NCBI GenBank assembly: GCA_001298555.1
Contig: LJCW01000033.1
Coordinates: 1-64,000 of the forward strand
Length of the DNA stretch: 64,000 nt
From: Actinobacteria bacterium OV450
GTDB lineage: Bacteria > Actinomycetota > Actinomycetes > Streptomycetales > Streptomycetaceae
Direction of reading: 5' to 3'
Position numbers and translations under genes: made by a program. Positions within the stretch are counted from its first letter, which is position 1. The number at the start of each line of letters is the position of its first letter. Under the pieces are notes generated by a model. That model did not search any database. It was not told the DNA's origin and saw only the letters and a program-made list of their open reading frames with translations. This document shows, piece by piece, positions 51,066 to 58,811 of this stretch.

Positions 51066-51548
51066 TCAGGCCCCTTCGGGGTGCTTCTGGCGGCGGTGCC
51101 CGGCGAGGCCTCGCTCCGTCGCGTACGGGCGGCCACAGTCCTCGCACTGGTGGTCGCCGGCCGCGTCCTCCGCAGCCTGGGCGGTCTCCTCGCCGTCCGT
51201 GAGCTCCGGCATCGGGGAAGCGTCCAGAGCGACGGCGTCAGGGGCGTACGCCTCGTCGGGGAGCGCCGGAAGCGCCTCCCCCACCTCTTCGTCGGTCCCG
51301 ATCTCCACCACGTCGGTGAAGGCGAGCGGCGCGACAGCGGGCGCCGCTGCGTCCTCGTCTGGCGAGACGTAGCGGTGCCCGTCAACCATGGAGCCGATCA
51401 GCAGCTCCTCGGGGATGTCCTGGAACGCGGCCGGGGGGACGGCGAACGACGTACTCGACAGCGTGCGGACCTTCGGCCGCTGCTGGGTGGCCCACTCGGC
51501 GAACGCGCGCCGCTTCTCCGGGGTGGGCTTCACACGAATCACGATCAC
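51066..51548 (-). CDS. small virion-region protein with C-terminal C2H2 zinc finger
   Basis: A 160-residue protein with two parts: an N-terminal domain (MIVIRVKPTPEKRRAFAEWA, then SFAVPPAAFQDIPEELLIG), a central acidic Ala/Pro/Glu-rich linker, and a C-terminal classical C2H2 zinc finger, HQCEDCGRPYATERGLAGHR followed by RQKH. The spacing CxxC-x12-HxxxxH matches a DNA- or RNA-binding finger of eukaryotic type that also occurs in some phages. GTG at 51548 has GGAGG. A nucleic-acid-binding head protein or an assembly factor are both possible. Confidence 0.7.
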   Translation of the reverse strand: MIVIRVKPTPEKRRAFAEWATQQRPKVRTLSSTSFAVPPAAFQDIPEELLIGSMVDGHRYVSPDEDAAAPAVAPLAFTDVVEIGTDEEVGEALPALPDEAYAPDAVALDASPMPELTDGEETAQAAEDAAGDHQCEDCGRPYATERGLAGHRRQKHPEGA

Positions 51549-51558
51549 GGTTCCTCCG

Positions 51559-52377
51559 TCAGCACAACGTGACCCGTACGGCCGCGGCGCGGCAGCACGC
51601 GATCTCTACGACGAATCCGGCTTCGACCAGCACCCTGCGGTCGTTGGTGCGGATGTCCACGGACGCACCATCGGTGTCCGGTACGGGCACGGGAGCTTCG
51701 CGGCGGATCCGGATGGGGCTGGTGGCGTACAGCCACGCCTCGCCCGGGTCCGGGACGGTGCAGTCCGGTGGGCCGACGTTGGCCGCATAACCGGAGCCCA
51801 GGACGATGCAGTTCCCGACCAGGGTGCGCGGGGCGCCGGTGTCGGTGTGGACGATGTTGCAGCAGCCGAGGAGCGCCCCGACGCCGACAGGGACGTGGAG
51901 CACTCCGGTGCCGCCGTACTCGGTGCCCAGCCAGGTCTCCAGGACGCCGACGCCCTGGGCGACGGACACGGCGCCGGCCGCCGGGGTCAGGTCCTCGCCG
52001 ATCTGGCACAGCACGTTGGTGAGGAACCACTCTTCGAGCGCCCGCTGCTCCCCCATCCGGAGAGTCTCGGTGGCGTGCTGCAGCGCCTCGCTGTACGAGA
52101 AGCCCGGGGCCGAGCACTCGGCCCCGGCGTAGATCGTCACCGGCGCAGCCGAGCAGACCTCGGGGCGGGTGAACTCCTTCGCCGGGACCGTCTCGTTGTC
52201 GGGCGGGCACCACGTGGTGTCGTGGGCGTCAGCGCACGACAGCGGGAGCCACTCGGTCCCGAGGAGCTCGTGGGTGTCGGTGACGTCGATGACCGTGGTG
52301 CAGCCCGTCAGGATGCCGTGCGGCAGCGGGTTCCCTGGGACGGCCTCGACGTACCGGCGCAGGCCTGCTGAGGGCAT
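51559..52377 (-). CDS. virion structural protein downstream of capsid gene
   Basis: A 272-residue protein of unknown function. It begins MPSAGLRRYVEAVPGNPLPH and contains a beta-rich region with LLGCCNIVHTDTGAPRTLVG and the C-terminal DIRTNDRRVLVEAGFVVEIA. Ten or more Cys are spread through it, as in its neighbours. Directly downstream of the capsid gene and the tiny 52379-52447 ORF on the same strand, it is probably a minor capsid, decoration or pentamer protein; none of these can be distinguished by sequence. Confidence 0.6.
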   Translation of the reverse strand: MPSAGLRRYVEAVPGNPLPHGILTGCTTVIDVTDTHELLGTEWLPLSCADAHDTTWCPPDNETVPAKEFTRPEVCSAAPVTIYAGAECSAPGFSYSEALQHATETLRMGEQRALEEWFLTNVLCQIGEDLTPAAGAVSVAQGVGVLETWLGTEYGGTGVLHVPVGVGALLGCCNIVHTDTGAPRTLVGNCIVLGSGYAANVGPPDCTVPDPGEAWLYATSPIRIRREAPVPVPDTDGASVDIRTNDRRVLVEAGFVVEIACCRAAAVRVTLC

Positions 52378-52378
52378 T

Positions 52379-52447
52379 TCAGATCCCCCCTGCCGGGCGG
52401 CTCGTGCGGCGTGCGGCGGCCGTAGGCGCGTGGCGGGTGTTCAGCAC
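52379..52447 (-). CDS. 22-residue basic peptide ORF
   Basis: A tiny ORF, MLNTRHAPTAAARRTSRPAG with GI at the end, lies just downstream of the capsid terminator. Its GTG is preceded by the best ribosome binding site of the area, GAGGAGGTGAG, and its stop is one base from the next ATG, so it may be a leader peptide coupling translation of the 51559-52377 gene. Confidence 0.4.
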   Translation of the reverse strand: MLNTRHAPTAAARRTSRPAGGI

Positions 52448-52471
52448 TGCCTCACCTCCTCGGTGGGGACA

Positions 52472-52503
52472 CGGCGGGCCCGGTCAGGTACACGGGCCCG
52501 CCG
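52472..52503 (-). terminator. hairpin terminator after major capsid gene
   Basis: An 11-bp perfect stem (CGGCGGGCCCG, 52472-52482, with 52493-52503) follows the capsid stop by about 20 nt. It could terminate or attenuate, raising capsid mRNA over downstream genes. Confidence 0.7.
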
Positions 52504-52523
52504 CGCGCTTCGGGGGGTGGAGG

Positions 52524-54161
52524 TCAGGCCGCGGGGCAGGTCAGGAGCGTCTGGGCTCCGGACTCGCCGGACGGGCAGACCGGGACGGTGACGAACCGGG
52601 TGTCGACGGAGCGGTCGATCAGCGCGACGCACTCCTCGCTGAAGGTCGCCGTGAAGTCGTTGGTGCTGAAGCGGGTCGAGTCGTGGACCACGCCCAGGTT
52701 GACCTCGGCTCCGCGCCCGATCTGGAGCTGGCCCGCCGGGTAGATCAGGAAGTTGACGACCGCCGGCCAGTCCGTGGCGGGGGTGGCGCCGCCGATGTCG
52801 GTCGGGACGCCCGGGGCGAGACCGCGGGCCCACTGGATGCGGACGCCGAGCGGCGTGAACACGGCCTGGACGTCGGCGGTGGTGACCTCTTCGATGCCGA
52901 CGCCGTTGCGGCGGGCCAGGTCGGCGAGGAAGAGATTCCTCGACCACCAGGGGAAGACCACTTCGAGGGCGATCGACTCGCAGAGGCTGTGCCGTTCGAT
53001 CATGTCGGCGGCCTGGAGCGCGACGGCGGCGAACACCGAGGACAGGGCGCCGAACGTGGCGCCGATGGTGACGGCGGTGGCTCCGGCGACCGCCTGGTTG
53101 AACAGCTCCTGCCGGATGCGGATCTCGTGCGCGACCATCTGGTTCCGCAGGTACCAGGCGGTCAGCTCCGGGAAGTGCCTCTGGGTCAGGATGCCGGACT
53201 CCAGGCAGATCCCGACGGCCTCGCAGCGGACTTCCAGCGGGTCCGGGCACGGGATCTGGAAGCAGGGCTTGGTCGCGCCGGCGATGTCGTCGGCCTCGGT
53301 GTGCACCCAGGTCAGGGCGGCGACGTCGAGGGTCGGGGTCTTGAAGTAGCGGAGGCCACCGCGCGCGAGCTGGATCTCGGGCGCGTCCCAGAGCATGTCC
53401 GGGCAGGCCACGTCGGCGATGTCGTACACCGTCTCGGACGGCGCACACCAGCCGCCGGACGCGACCAGGTCGCCCTGCGGGAGGCGCCGCTGGCTCGAGG
53501 CCGTCAGCGTGGCCAGCGTGCCTTCGGGGACCGAGCCGGCGTCGGTGACGATCGACTCCTCCGGGAACGGGTGCGTGTACGAGGCGACCTGGGAGGAGCC
53601 GCCGCCGACGGTCTTGAGGGCGTTGGCGCGGGCGATGACGCCCGCGGTGAGGTCGTCGAAGTTGATCGGGCTGCCGGGCTTGTGGCCGGGGACGTCCACG
53701 GACGCGGTGATCCGGGTCACCGGCTTGTCGACCTCGGCGGGCAGGACCAGGCGCTGGCGGGCGCGGATCGCGGACAGGTTCAGCGCCGGGCGGGCCGGCG
53801 GTGCCGCGGCCACGACGGTCTCCGGCTCCGGCTCGTCGGCGGAAGCGGTGGCCTCCGGCTCGGGCGCGGGGTCGGGCTCGACAGCCGGCTCGACGGCGGC
53901 CGCCACTTCCTCGCCGCGCACCTGCGCGGCCAGGGCGTCGATCTCGGCAGCGGCGGTTGCGGCGGCCTCCAGGCGGGTGGCCTGCTCGGCGCGGATGTCG
54001 GTGACGGCCGCCGCGATCGTCCGCATCTCCTCCAGGTCGGTCGCGCTGACGCTGGTGCTGGTGGAGCGCGCTTCGAACGCGGCGACGGCGCCGTCGAGGA
54101 GCGCGGACAGCTCGTCGTCGTTCAGGTTGCTGTAGCTCTCGGGGAGCTCGAACGGGTCCAT
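52524..54161 (-). CDS. major capsid protein with N-terminal scaffold-like domain
   Basis: A 545-residue protein. Residues about 1-140 are helical (EMRTIAAAVTDIRAEQATRL) and lead into an acidic Pro/Glu linker, typical of a scaffolding delta-domain removed during maturation. The rest follows actinophage HK97-fold capsid proteins: SPINFDDLTAGVIARANALK, LPQGDLVASGGWCAPSETVY, WYLRNQMVAHEIRIRQELFN and RFSTNDFTATFSEECVALID. The gene is preceded by late leader F and followed by a strong hairpin, fitting a highly expressed gene. The position after the portal/MuF genes is standard. Confidence 0.9.
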   Translation of the reverse strand: MDPFELPESYSNLNDDELSALLDGAVAAFEARSTSTSVSATDLEEMRTIAAAVTDIRAEQATRLEAAATAAAEIDALAAQVRGEEVAAAVEPAVEPDPAPEPEATASADEPEPETVVAAAPPARPALNLSAIRARQRLVLPAEVDKPVTRITASVDVPGHKPGSPINFDDLTAGVIARANALKTVGGGSSQVASYTHPFPEESIVTDAGSVPEGTLATLTASSQRRLPQGDLVASGGWCAPSETVYDIADVACPDMLWDAPEIQLARGGLRYFKTPTLDVAALTWVHTEADDIAGATKPCFQIPCPDPLEVRCEAVGICLESGILTQRHFPELTAWYLRNQMVAHEIRIRQELFNQAVAGATAVTIGATFGALSSVFAAVALQAADMIERHSLCESIALEVVFPWWSRNLFLADLARRNGVGIEEVTTADVQAVFTPLGVRIQWARGLAPGVPTDIGGATPATDWPAVVNFLIYPAGQLQIGRGAEVNLGVVHDSTRFSTNDFTATFSEECVALIDRSVDTRFVTVPVCPSGESGAQTLLTCPAA

Positions 54162-54225
54162 GCGAGGGTCTCCAGGTCTTCACGTTGGAGACCCGGCCCA
54201 GAACCAGCGGTCGACTGAAATAGTA
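54162..54225 (-). promoter_or_regulatory. late leader element F (major capsid gene)
   Basis: Minus strand: TACTAT hexamer (54220-54225), conserved motif with last base changed, CTGGTTCTGGGCCGGGT (54191-54207), then a perfect 8-bp stem GGGTCTCC/GGAGACCC (54187-54194 with 54166-54173, loop 13 nt). The GGAG ribosome binding site lies in the 3' arm. Confidence 0.75.
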
Positions 54226-54308
54226 GCCGCCTCGGCCTTGCAGAGGGCGCCTGGTCGCGCTACTGCGCGGATACTACGCCTCGGCATCCCCAACCGGCGC
54301 GGACGCAC

Positions 54309-54351
54309 TGCACCCCCGGAGCCCGCCCGGGGAAGGGGCTCCAGGGGTGCA
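54309..54351 (-). terminator. long hairpin before capsid leader
   Basis: A two-part stem TGCACCCC / GGGGTGCA and GGAGCCC / GGGCTCC (15 bp with one bulge) lies between the small DUF7196-like gene and leader element F. It separates the upstream transcript from the capsid transcript, so the capsid gene must have its own promoter. Confidence 0.8.
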
Positions 54352-54370
54352 GGTCGATGCGATGCGCGGG

Positions 54371-54547
54371 TCAGTCGGCGCTGAGCGTTGTGACGTGGCT
54401 TCCGGGGTAACGCTCGGCCACGACGTGGGCGCTTTCCTCGTCGGTGCTCTGGTAGACGGAGCGCCCGCTGGCGGCGATGACCGCGTATCGGGGCGGCTTG
54501 GGTGCGGGGGGCGTGCCCTTGACGTCGTGGGGACAGTTGCAGGCCAT
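54371..54547 (-). CDS. small DUF7196-like protein, leaderless
   Basis: A 58-residue protein: MACNCPHDVKGTPPAPKPPR then YAVIAASGRSVYQSTDEESA and HVVAERYPGSHVTTL. It is a diverged paralogue of the next gene's product (MACGCAKKKAGQFEVIASNG), sharing the MACxC start, the VIAxxGRxV strand and A-x-R-Y-P-x-S-x-V. The ATG is exactly 7 nt after a TAGACT hexamer (54555-54560) with no room for a ribosome binding site, so the mRNA should be leaderless. The Cys pair may bind metal. Confidence 0.7.
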   Translation of the reverse strand: MACNCPHDVKGTPPAPKPPRYAVIAASGRSVYQSTDEESAHVVAERYPGSHVTTLSAD

Positions 54548-54567
54548 GCCGCCGAGTCTAGCCAGGC

Positions 54568-54774
54568 TCAGGTCGCGGCGTCCTGGCCGTCCTTCGCGAC
54601 CGGGGTGGTCTTGGGCTTGCTGAGGTCTGTCGCCTTGACCTCTTGCACCTTGGAGTCGGGGTACCGCTTCGCGACGGTCGTGGCCGTGGCCTGGTTCCCC
54701 GTGAACACGGTCCGACCGTTGGAGGCGATCACCTCGAACTGTCCGGCCTTCTTCTTGGCGCATCCGCATGCCAT
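54568..54774 (-). CDS. small DUF7196-like protein
   Basis: A 68-residue protein: MACGCAKKKAGQFEVIASNG, VFTGNQATATTVAKRYPDSK and a Lys/Asp-rich tail. Such MACGC-starting proteins occur next to capsid/protease genes in many actinophages; the function is unknown. It starts 1 nt downstream of the MuF fusion stop, so it is the last gene of that operon, and a second paralogous copy follows with its own promoter. The Cys at positions 3 and 5 and the lysines suggest metal or nucleic-acid contact. Confidence 0.75.
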   Translation of the reverse strand: MACGCAKKKAGQFEVIASNGRTVFTGNQATATTVAKRYPDSKVQEVKATDLSKPKTTPVAKDGQDAAT

Positions 54775-54775
54775 C

Positions 54776-57700
54776 TCAGGCTCCTTCCGGGGCGGTTGTC
54801 GTGGGCTTCGGTGCCGGGGTGAGGACTTGCTCCGACAGGGCTGCGATCTCGGCGCGCGCCTGGGCGCGGACCTGTGTGCGGATCTCGACGGCCTGGGCCA
54901 GCTCGTCCAGGACCGCAGGGTTCATGAGCACTGCGGCAACCGCCTCGGCGACTGCCCCGCCGACGCCGTCCGGACGCTGTCCGGCCTGGTCGGCGGCCTG
55001 CGCCGTGGCCGTGTCCGGGGCGTCCGGGGCTTGTCCGGGCTCGGTGTCCGGACTGTCCGGAGCGATGTCCGTGGCGGTGTCCACGGTGGCGGCGGACGCT
55101 GCGATGGCGAGGTTCGACCGCTCGGCGACGGACGCCAGCAGCGGTGAGGAGTGCCCGGGGACGGGCACCGTCAGGACCGCCCGCAGTTGCCACTTCCCGC
55201 CGGGCTTCGCCTGCCGCAGGTGGTACGACGGCTGGCATGCGGCGAAGACCTGCCGGTCCCACTCCGAGAGCCACGGGGCCGCGGCGCCGGAGAACCACAT
55301 GCCGCCGGCCGACATGCCGACCGTGACGATCGCCGCGACTGTCCTCGTGTTGTCGAACTGGCAGGCCGCCGTCTCGCATTCGCTCGAGTCCCGGTGGTGG
55401 CCCACGTTCATGGTCATGGCGCCGACCCTCATGGTCGTGCCGTCGTCCAGCGGGAACCGTGCCCGCAGGAAGTGGGTCAGATCGATCGCACCGAGGCCGT
55501 CGATCGTGACCTTCTTGCCGGGGATGCCCGCGTGGGGCTCACCGGCCTGGGCGACCCAGCCGTACACGCGGCCGTTCGCGTAGTGCACGCCGCCGGACCC
55601 CGGCGGGAGCTCCTCGGCGGTCGGCTCGGCGAACCAGGCGGCGGGCAGCGGCGGCATGTCGTTCATCGCCGTCCACGCCGACGCCACCAGCTCGTCCTCC
55701 GGCTCCTCGACGGCCGCGGCGGTGACGTCGGGGCCTTCGGGGATGGAGGACGGGCCGACGTACAGGCCGCGCGCCAGGCGCACCAGGCGGCCGGCTTCTG
55801 CCGCTCGTGCCAGATGGCTGCGGGCTGTGCTCACCGGCATGCCGCAGGTCTTGGCGACGTCGCTGGCGCTGACCGGCACCGGTGACGTGCGGACGAACGT
55901 GACGACCTGCTCGTGGCCCTCGCTGGACGCTGCGGCGGCCTTCGGGGCCGCTGCGCCCTCGTCGCCGCCTTCTTCCGTCCAGGGCGGTCGGATCGAGTCG
56001 TCGCCGAGAGCCTTGCCGATCCGCGCGTACAGCGTCTCAACGCGCTTCTTGATGGCGTCCCGGTCGTCGGGCGGGAGGTCGACGCCGCCCATGCCGCCCT
56101 GGAGGACGGACGCGATCGTGTAGACGCCGGCGGGGACGATGTGCAGCTCGCCGTCGAAGACGTCCGCGAAGGGCAGCTTGTAGGCGCTGGCGGTGGCCGG
56201 ATCGGCCTCGTCGTCGCGGTACAGGTAGGCCTGCGCGAGCTTGTCCGCGTCGACCTGGTCCTCATCGTCGGTGGCGTAGGCCAGGATCCGCTTCTTCGCG
56301 CCGGGCCCGTCCCACCGCTGGTCGGGGTTGTCGTGGACGGGGAGTTCAAGGTCGCCGACAGCGGAGGCCGCGAGGTCGCCGACGGGGTCGAGGACGATCC
56401 TGGCCCGGTTGTAGGCGGGCATCGCGACGAGGGTCGCGCCGCGCAGCCGGGCGCGGGTGACACGCATCAGGAGGTCGCCCGTGTTCTGGGAGTGGATGAC
56501 CAGCCCGTCGCCGGTGTCCGGGTCGCCGGCCGCCGCGGTGACCGTCCCGGCCTGGCCGATCAGCGAGTTGACGGCGTCGGCGGTCATCCGTCCGCCGGGG
56601 CCGGTGATGATCTGGACGCTCTGCTGCGCCCGGGACAGGACGGTGCCGGAGGCGGTCCACTCGGGGGCCGTCTGCGCGGTGAAGATCCAGGAGCCGTCTT
56701 CGAGGCGGAGCATGCTCACGGACGGGAACGTCGCCGACGCGACCGCGTACCACTCTTCGTCCTCGTCGCGGGCCACGGCGGGTTCGGGCTCCGGCCGGTG
56801 GGTGCGGTCGATGAACTCGACCGACACGTCGTCCAGGTCGACGCTGACGCCGAGCGGGGCGCCCTCCTCCAGCAGCATCACCGCGTCGGCCCCGGCCGGG
56901 CGGCTGAGGTAGATGTCGCCTCGGCCGCCGATCCGGTCGCCGTTGCGGGTCACCTCCTTGATGGAGCCGACGAGCTCGGCGCCCTCGTGGCCCATCAGCA
57001 TCTCGTCGGCGTACTGGAGCGGCCACGGTCCGTCCGACCAGTACAGGAAGCCTCTGGCGAAGATCCTGCCGTCGCCGGTCTCTTCGTTCTCGTAGGCGAG
57101 GGCGGTGCCGTCGGGGGTGGACCAGCCTCGGGTTTCGATGCCGGCCGCCGTCTCGGTGTCCTGCATGGGTGCCTCCTTCGGGGGGCCGAGCGGGATGTCG
57201 GTGTGCTCTCCGGCGAAAGCGATCCGGATCCGGTCGAAGGTGACCGGGCCGAGCCGCTCGTTCAGGTCGGCCAGCATGTCCGGGCTGCCGCTGTACGCAG
57301 CGCAGACGTGCGGCTGCCAGGGGCTGTGCTGGGTGGGGATGGGCGGCTGGCGGTGCATGTCCTCCAGGGCGTTCACCGCGATCCAGCGGGCGTTCTCCAG
57401 CCTCGGGTCGTCACGGGAGACGTCGCGGTCGTCGCCGACGGCGTACACCCAGCACGGGCTGTCGGTGTCGGCGTTCCACTGGTTCGCGCCGAACACCCGG
57501 GCGGCGAGGGGCTGGGCGAGGTCTTCGACGCGGTCGCGGATGCCGGCGACCAGGTCGGCGCGGTGTCCCGGGTCCCAGTCGGCGCCCTCGCCGAGGTAGA
57601 ACAGCGTCAGGTGCAGCTCGTGGGCCGGCTCGCAGCCGGGGACGGTGAGGGCGAGTCGGGCGGCGTCCTCGGGCGTCGGCATGAGGGCGATCATCGCGCC

Positions 57701-58573
57701 CGAGTACGCGCCTGCTGCGGCGGTCACGGCTTCCACACGGTTCTCCTCGGATTCGAAGACGTCGAGGCGCGGCGAGGGTTCGGATTCGAAGGCGGAGGCC
57801 CGCATCTGGGGTGCGACTTCGAGGCGGCAGCGGCAGTTGATGACCTCTCCGGCCGGTGCGGTCGGGTCGCCGGGTGCCTGCATCGGCACGCCGCCGACGG
57901 TGAACGGCTCGGCGAGGAGGGCGATCTGGCCGTCCACCGCATCGTGGGTGGCCCGCACCTTCGTGTCGTGCCGCGTCACCCACTGCTTGATCAGGGGCCG
58001 GTCAGGGCCGGTCATGTCGCGGGCGGCGGCCAGCGTGCTCATGTTCCACGCCCGGGTGGCCTCGGTCTGGGCGATGCGCTGCTCGCGGGCCGGGCCGAGG
58101 GCGGCGCCGTCGCGGGCGAACGCGGCCCGGAGCCGGTCGCGGAGCTGGTCGGTGTCCTCTCCGGCCGCGATACCGGCGGCGAGCTCGGCGCGGGCGGCTT
58201 CGGCCAGGCGGTCGCCGACCGCGCCGAGGAGCCGCTCTGTCGCGGTGACGTACTGGGCGATGCCGTCGGGGAGGAGGCGGCCGTCGTCGTACCGGCCGGC
58301 GAGGTCGTCCCAGCCGTCGGGGAGTTCGGTCCCCGCGTCTTCGGCGGCGGCTTCTGCGGCGGTCTCTGCGGTGCCGAGGAGGCGCCGCACCAGGCCGGTG
58401 ACCCGGGTCTGCCACATGCGGGCGATGCGGCTGACGGAGAACCGGGCCGCGACGAGTTCGGTGGCGTCGGCTACGGCGGAGGCGAACTCGTCGGCCGTGT
58501 CGGCGAGCGCGCGGGCGACCGCGTCCGTGAAGTCGGATTCCTCGCGGTCGAGCTGGGCGTTGCGGTCAGCCAC
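54776..58573 (-). CDS. giant MuF-like / 2H phosphoesterase / capsid protease fusion protein
   Basis: A 1265-residue polyprotein. GTG at 58573 (VADRNAQLDREESDF) has GAGGAGGAT upstream; a start 69 nt earlier is rejected. Domains in order: MuF-like minor head region (about 80-255, DTKVRATHDAVDGQ, INCRC); a 2H phosphoesterase-type segment (HLTLFYLG about 321; second motif HVCAAY about 422, where a Thr/Ser is expected after the second His); a prohead-protease-like region (about 480-780, LMGHEGAELVGSIKE, APLGVSVDLDDVSVEF); a winged-helix segment (about 884-942, SASDVAKTCGMPVSTARSHL); a second protease-like module (about 985-1180) and a coiled C terminus. It would assemble and mature the head. Confidence 0.8.
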   Translation of the reverse strand: MADRNAQLDREESDFTDAVARALADTADEFASAVADATELVAARFSVSRIARMWQTRVTGLVRRLLGTAETAAEAAAEDAGTELPDGWDDLAGRYDDGRLLPDGIAQYVTATERLLGAVGDRLAEAARAELAAGIAAGEDTDQLRDRLRAAFARDGAALGPAREQRIAQTEATRAWNMSTLAAARDMTGPDRPLIKQWVTRHDTKVRATHDAVDGQIALLAEPFTVGGVPMQAPGDPTAPAGEVINCRCRLEVAPQMRASAFESEPSPRLDVFESEENRVEAVTAAAGAYSGAMIALMPTPEDAARLALTVPGCEPAHELHLTLFYLGEGADWDPGHRADLVAGIRDRVEDLAQPLAARVFGANQWNADTDSPCWVYAVGDDRDVSRDDPRLENARWIAVNALEDMHRQPPIPTQHSPWQPHVCAAYSGSPDMLADLNERLGPVTFDRIRIAFAGEHTDIPLGPPKEAPMQDTETAAGIETRGWSTPDGTALAYENEETGDGRIFARGFLYWSDGPWPLQYADEMLMGHEGAELVGSIKEVTRNGDRIGGRGDIYLSRPAGADAVMLLEEGAPLGVSVDLDDVSVEFIDRTHRPEPEPAVARDEDEEWYAVASATFPSVSMLRLEDGSWIFTAQTAPEWTASGTVLSRAQQSVQIITGPGGRMTADAVNSLIGQAGTVTAAAGDPDTGDGLVIHSQNTGDLLMRVTRARLRGATLVAMPAYNRARIVLDPVGDLAASAVGDLELPVHDNPDQRWDGPGAKKRILAYATDDEDQVDADKLAQAYLYRDDEADPATASAYKLPFADVFDGELHIVPAGVYTIASVLQGGMGGVDLPPDDRDAIKKRVETLYARIGKALGDDSIRPPWTEEGGDEGAAAPKAAAASSEGHEQVVTFVRTSPVPVSASDVAKTCGMPVSTARSHLARAAEAGRLVRLARGLYVGPSSIPEGPDVTAAAVEEPEDELVASAWTAMNDMPPLPAAWFAEPTAEELPPGSGGVHYANGRVYGWVAQAGEPHAGIPGKKVTIDGLGAIDLTHFLRARFPLDDGTTMRVGAMTMNVGHHRDSSECETAACQFDNTRTVAAIVTVGMSAGGMWFSGAAAPWLSEWDRQVFAACQPSYHLRQAKPGGKWQLRAVLTVPVPGHSSPLLASVAERSNLAIAASAATVDTATDIAPDSPDTEPGQAPDAPDTATAQAADQAGQRPDGVGGAVAEAVAAVLMNPAVLDELAQAVEIRTQVRAQARAEIAALSEQVLTPAPKPTTTAPEGA

Positions 58574-58811
58574 GGGGGTCGATCCTCCTCGCTGGGAGCG
58601 GGTTCGCGGGGTCCTCGCAGACCTCGCACCAGGCCAGGACACCCGCCGTGGTGACGCCGTGGGAGGTGAGGAGCAGCAGGTCGGCGGTGATGCTGGTCCA
58701 GGCCCGGCAGTCGGCGCACCACGCTTCTCGGGCCGTGCCGGGGTGGAGGGCCACGTCTTCGGTGACGGGCTTGCCTATCTGGGCGGCCCGGCGGCCGGGG
58801 CGGCCGCTCAT
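58566..58811 (-). CDS. small zinc-binding phage protein
   Basis: An 81-residue protein with WCADCRAW and LAWCEVCEDPANPLPAR, two CxxC pairs 29 residues apart, which suggests one zinc site. It lies between portal and MuF fusion genes, overlapping the portal stop by 4 nt (ATGA) and the next start by 8 nt. Proteins of this size and place are frequent in Streptomyces phages. No function known. Confidence 0.7.
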   Translation of the reverse strand: MSGRPGRRAAQIGKPVTEDVALHPGTAREAWCADCRAWTSITADLLLLTSHGVTTAGVLAWCEVCEDPANPLPARRIDPRG

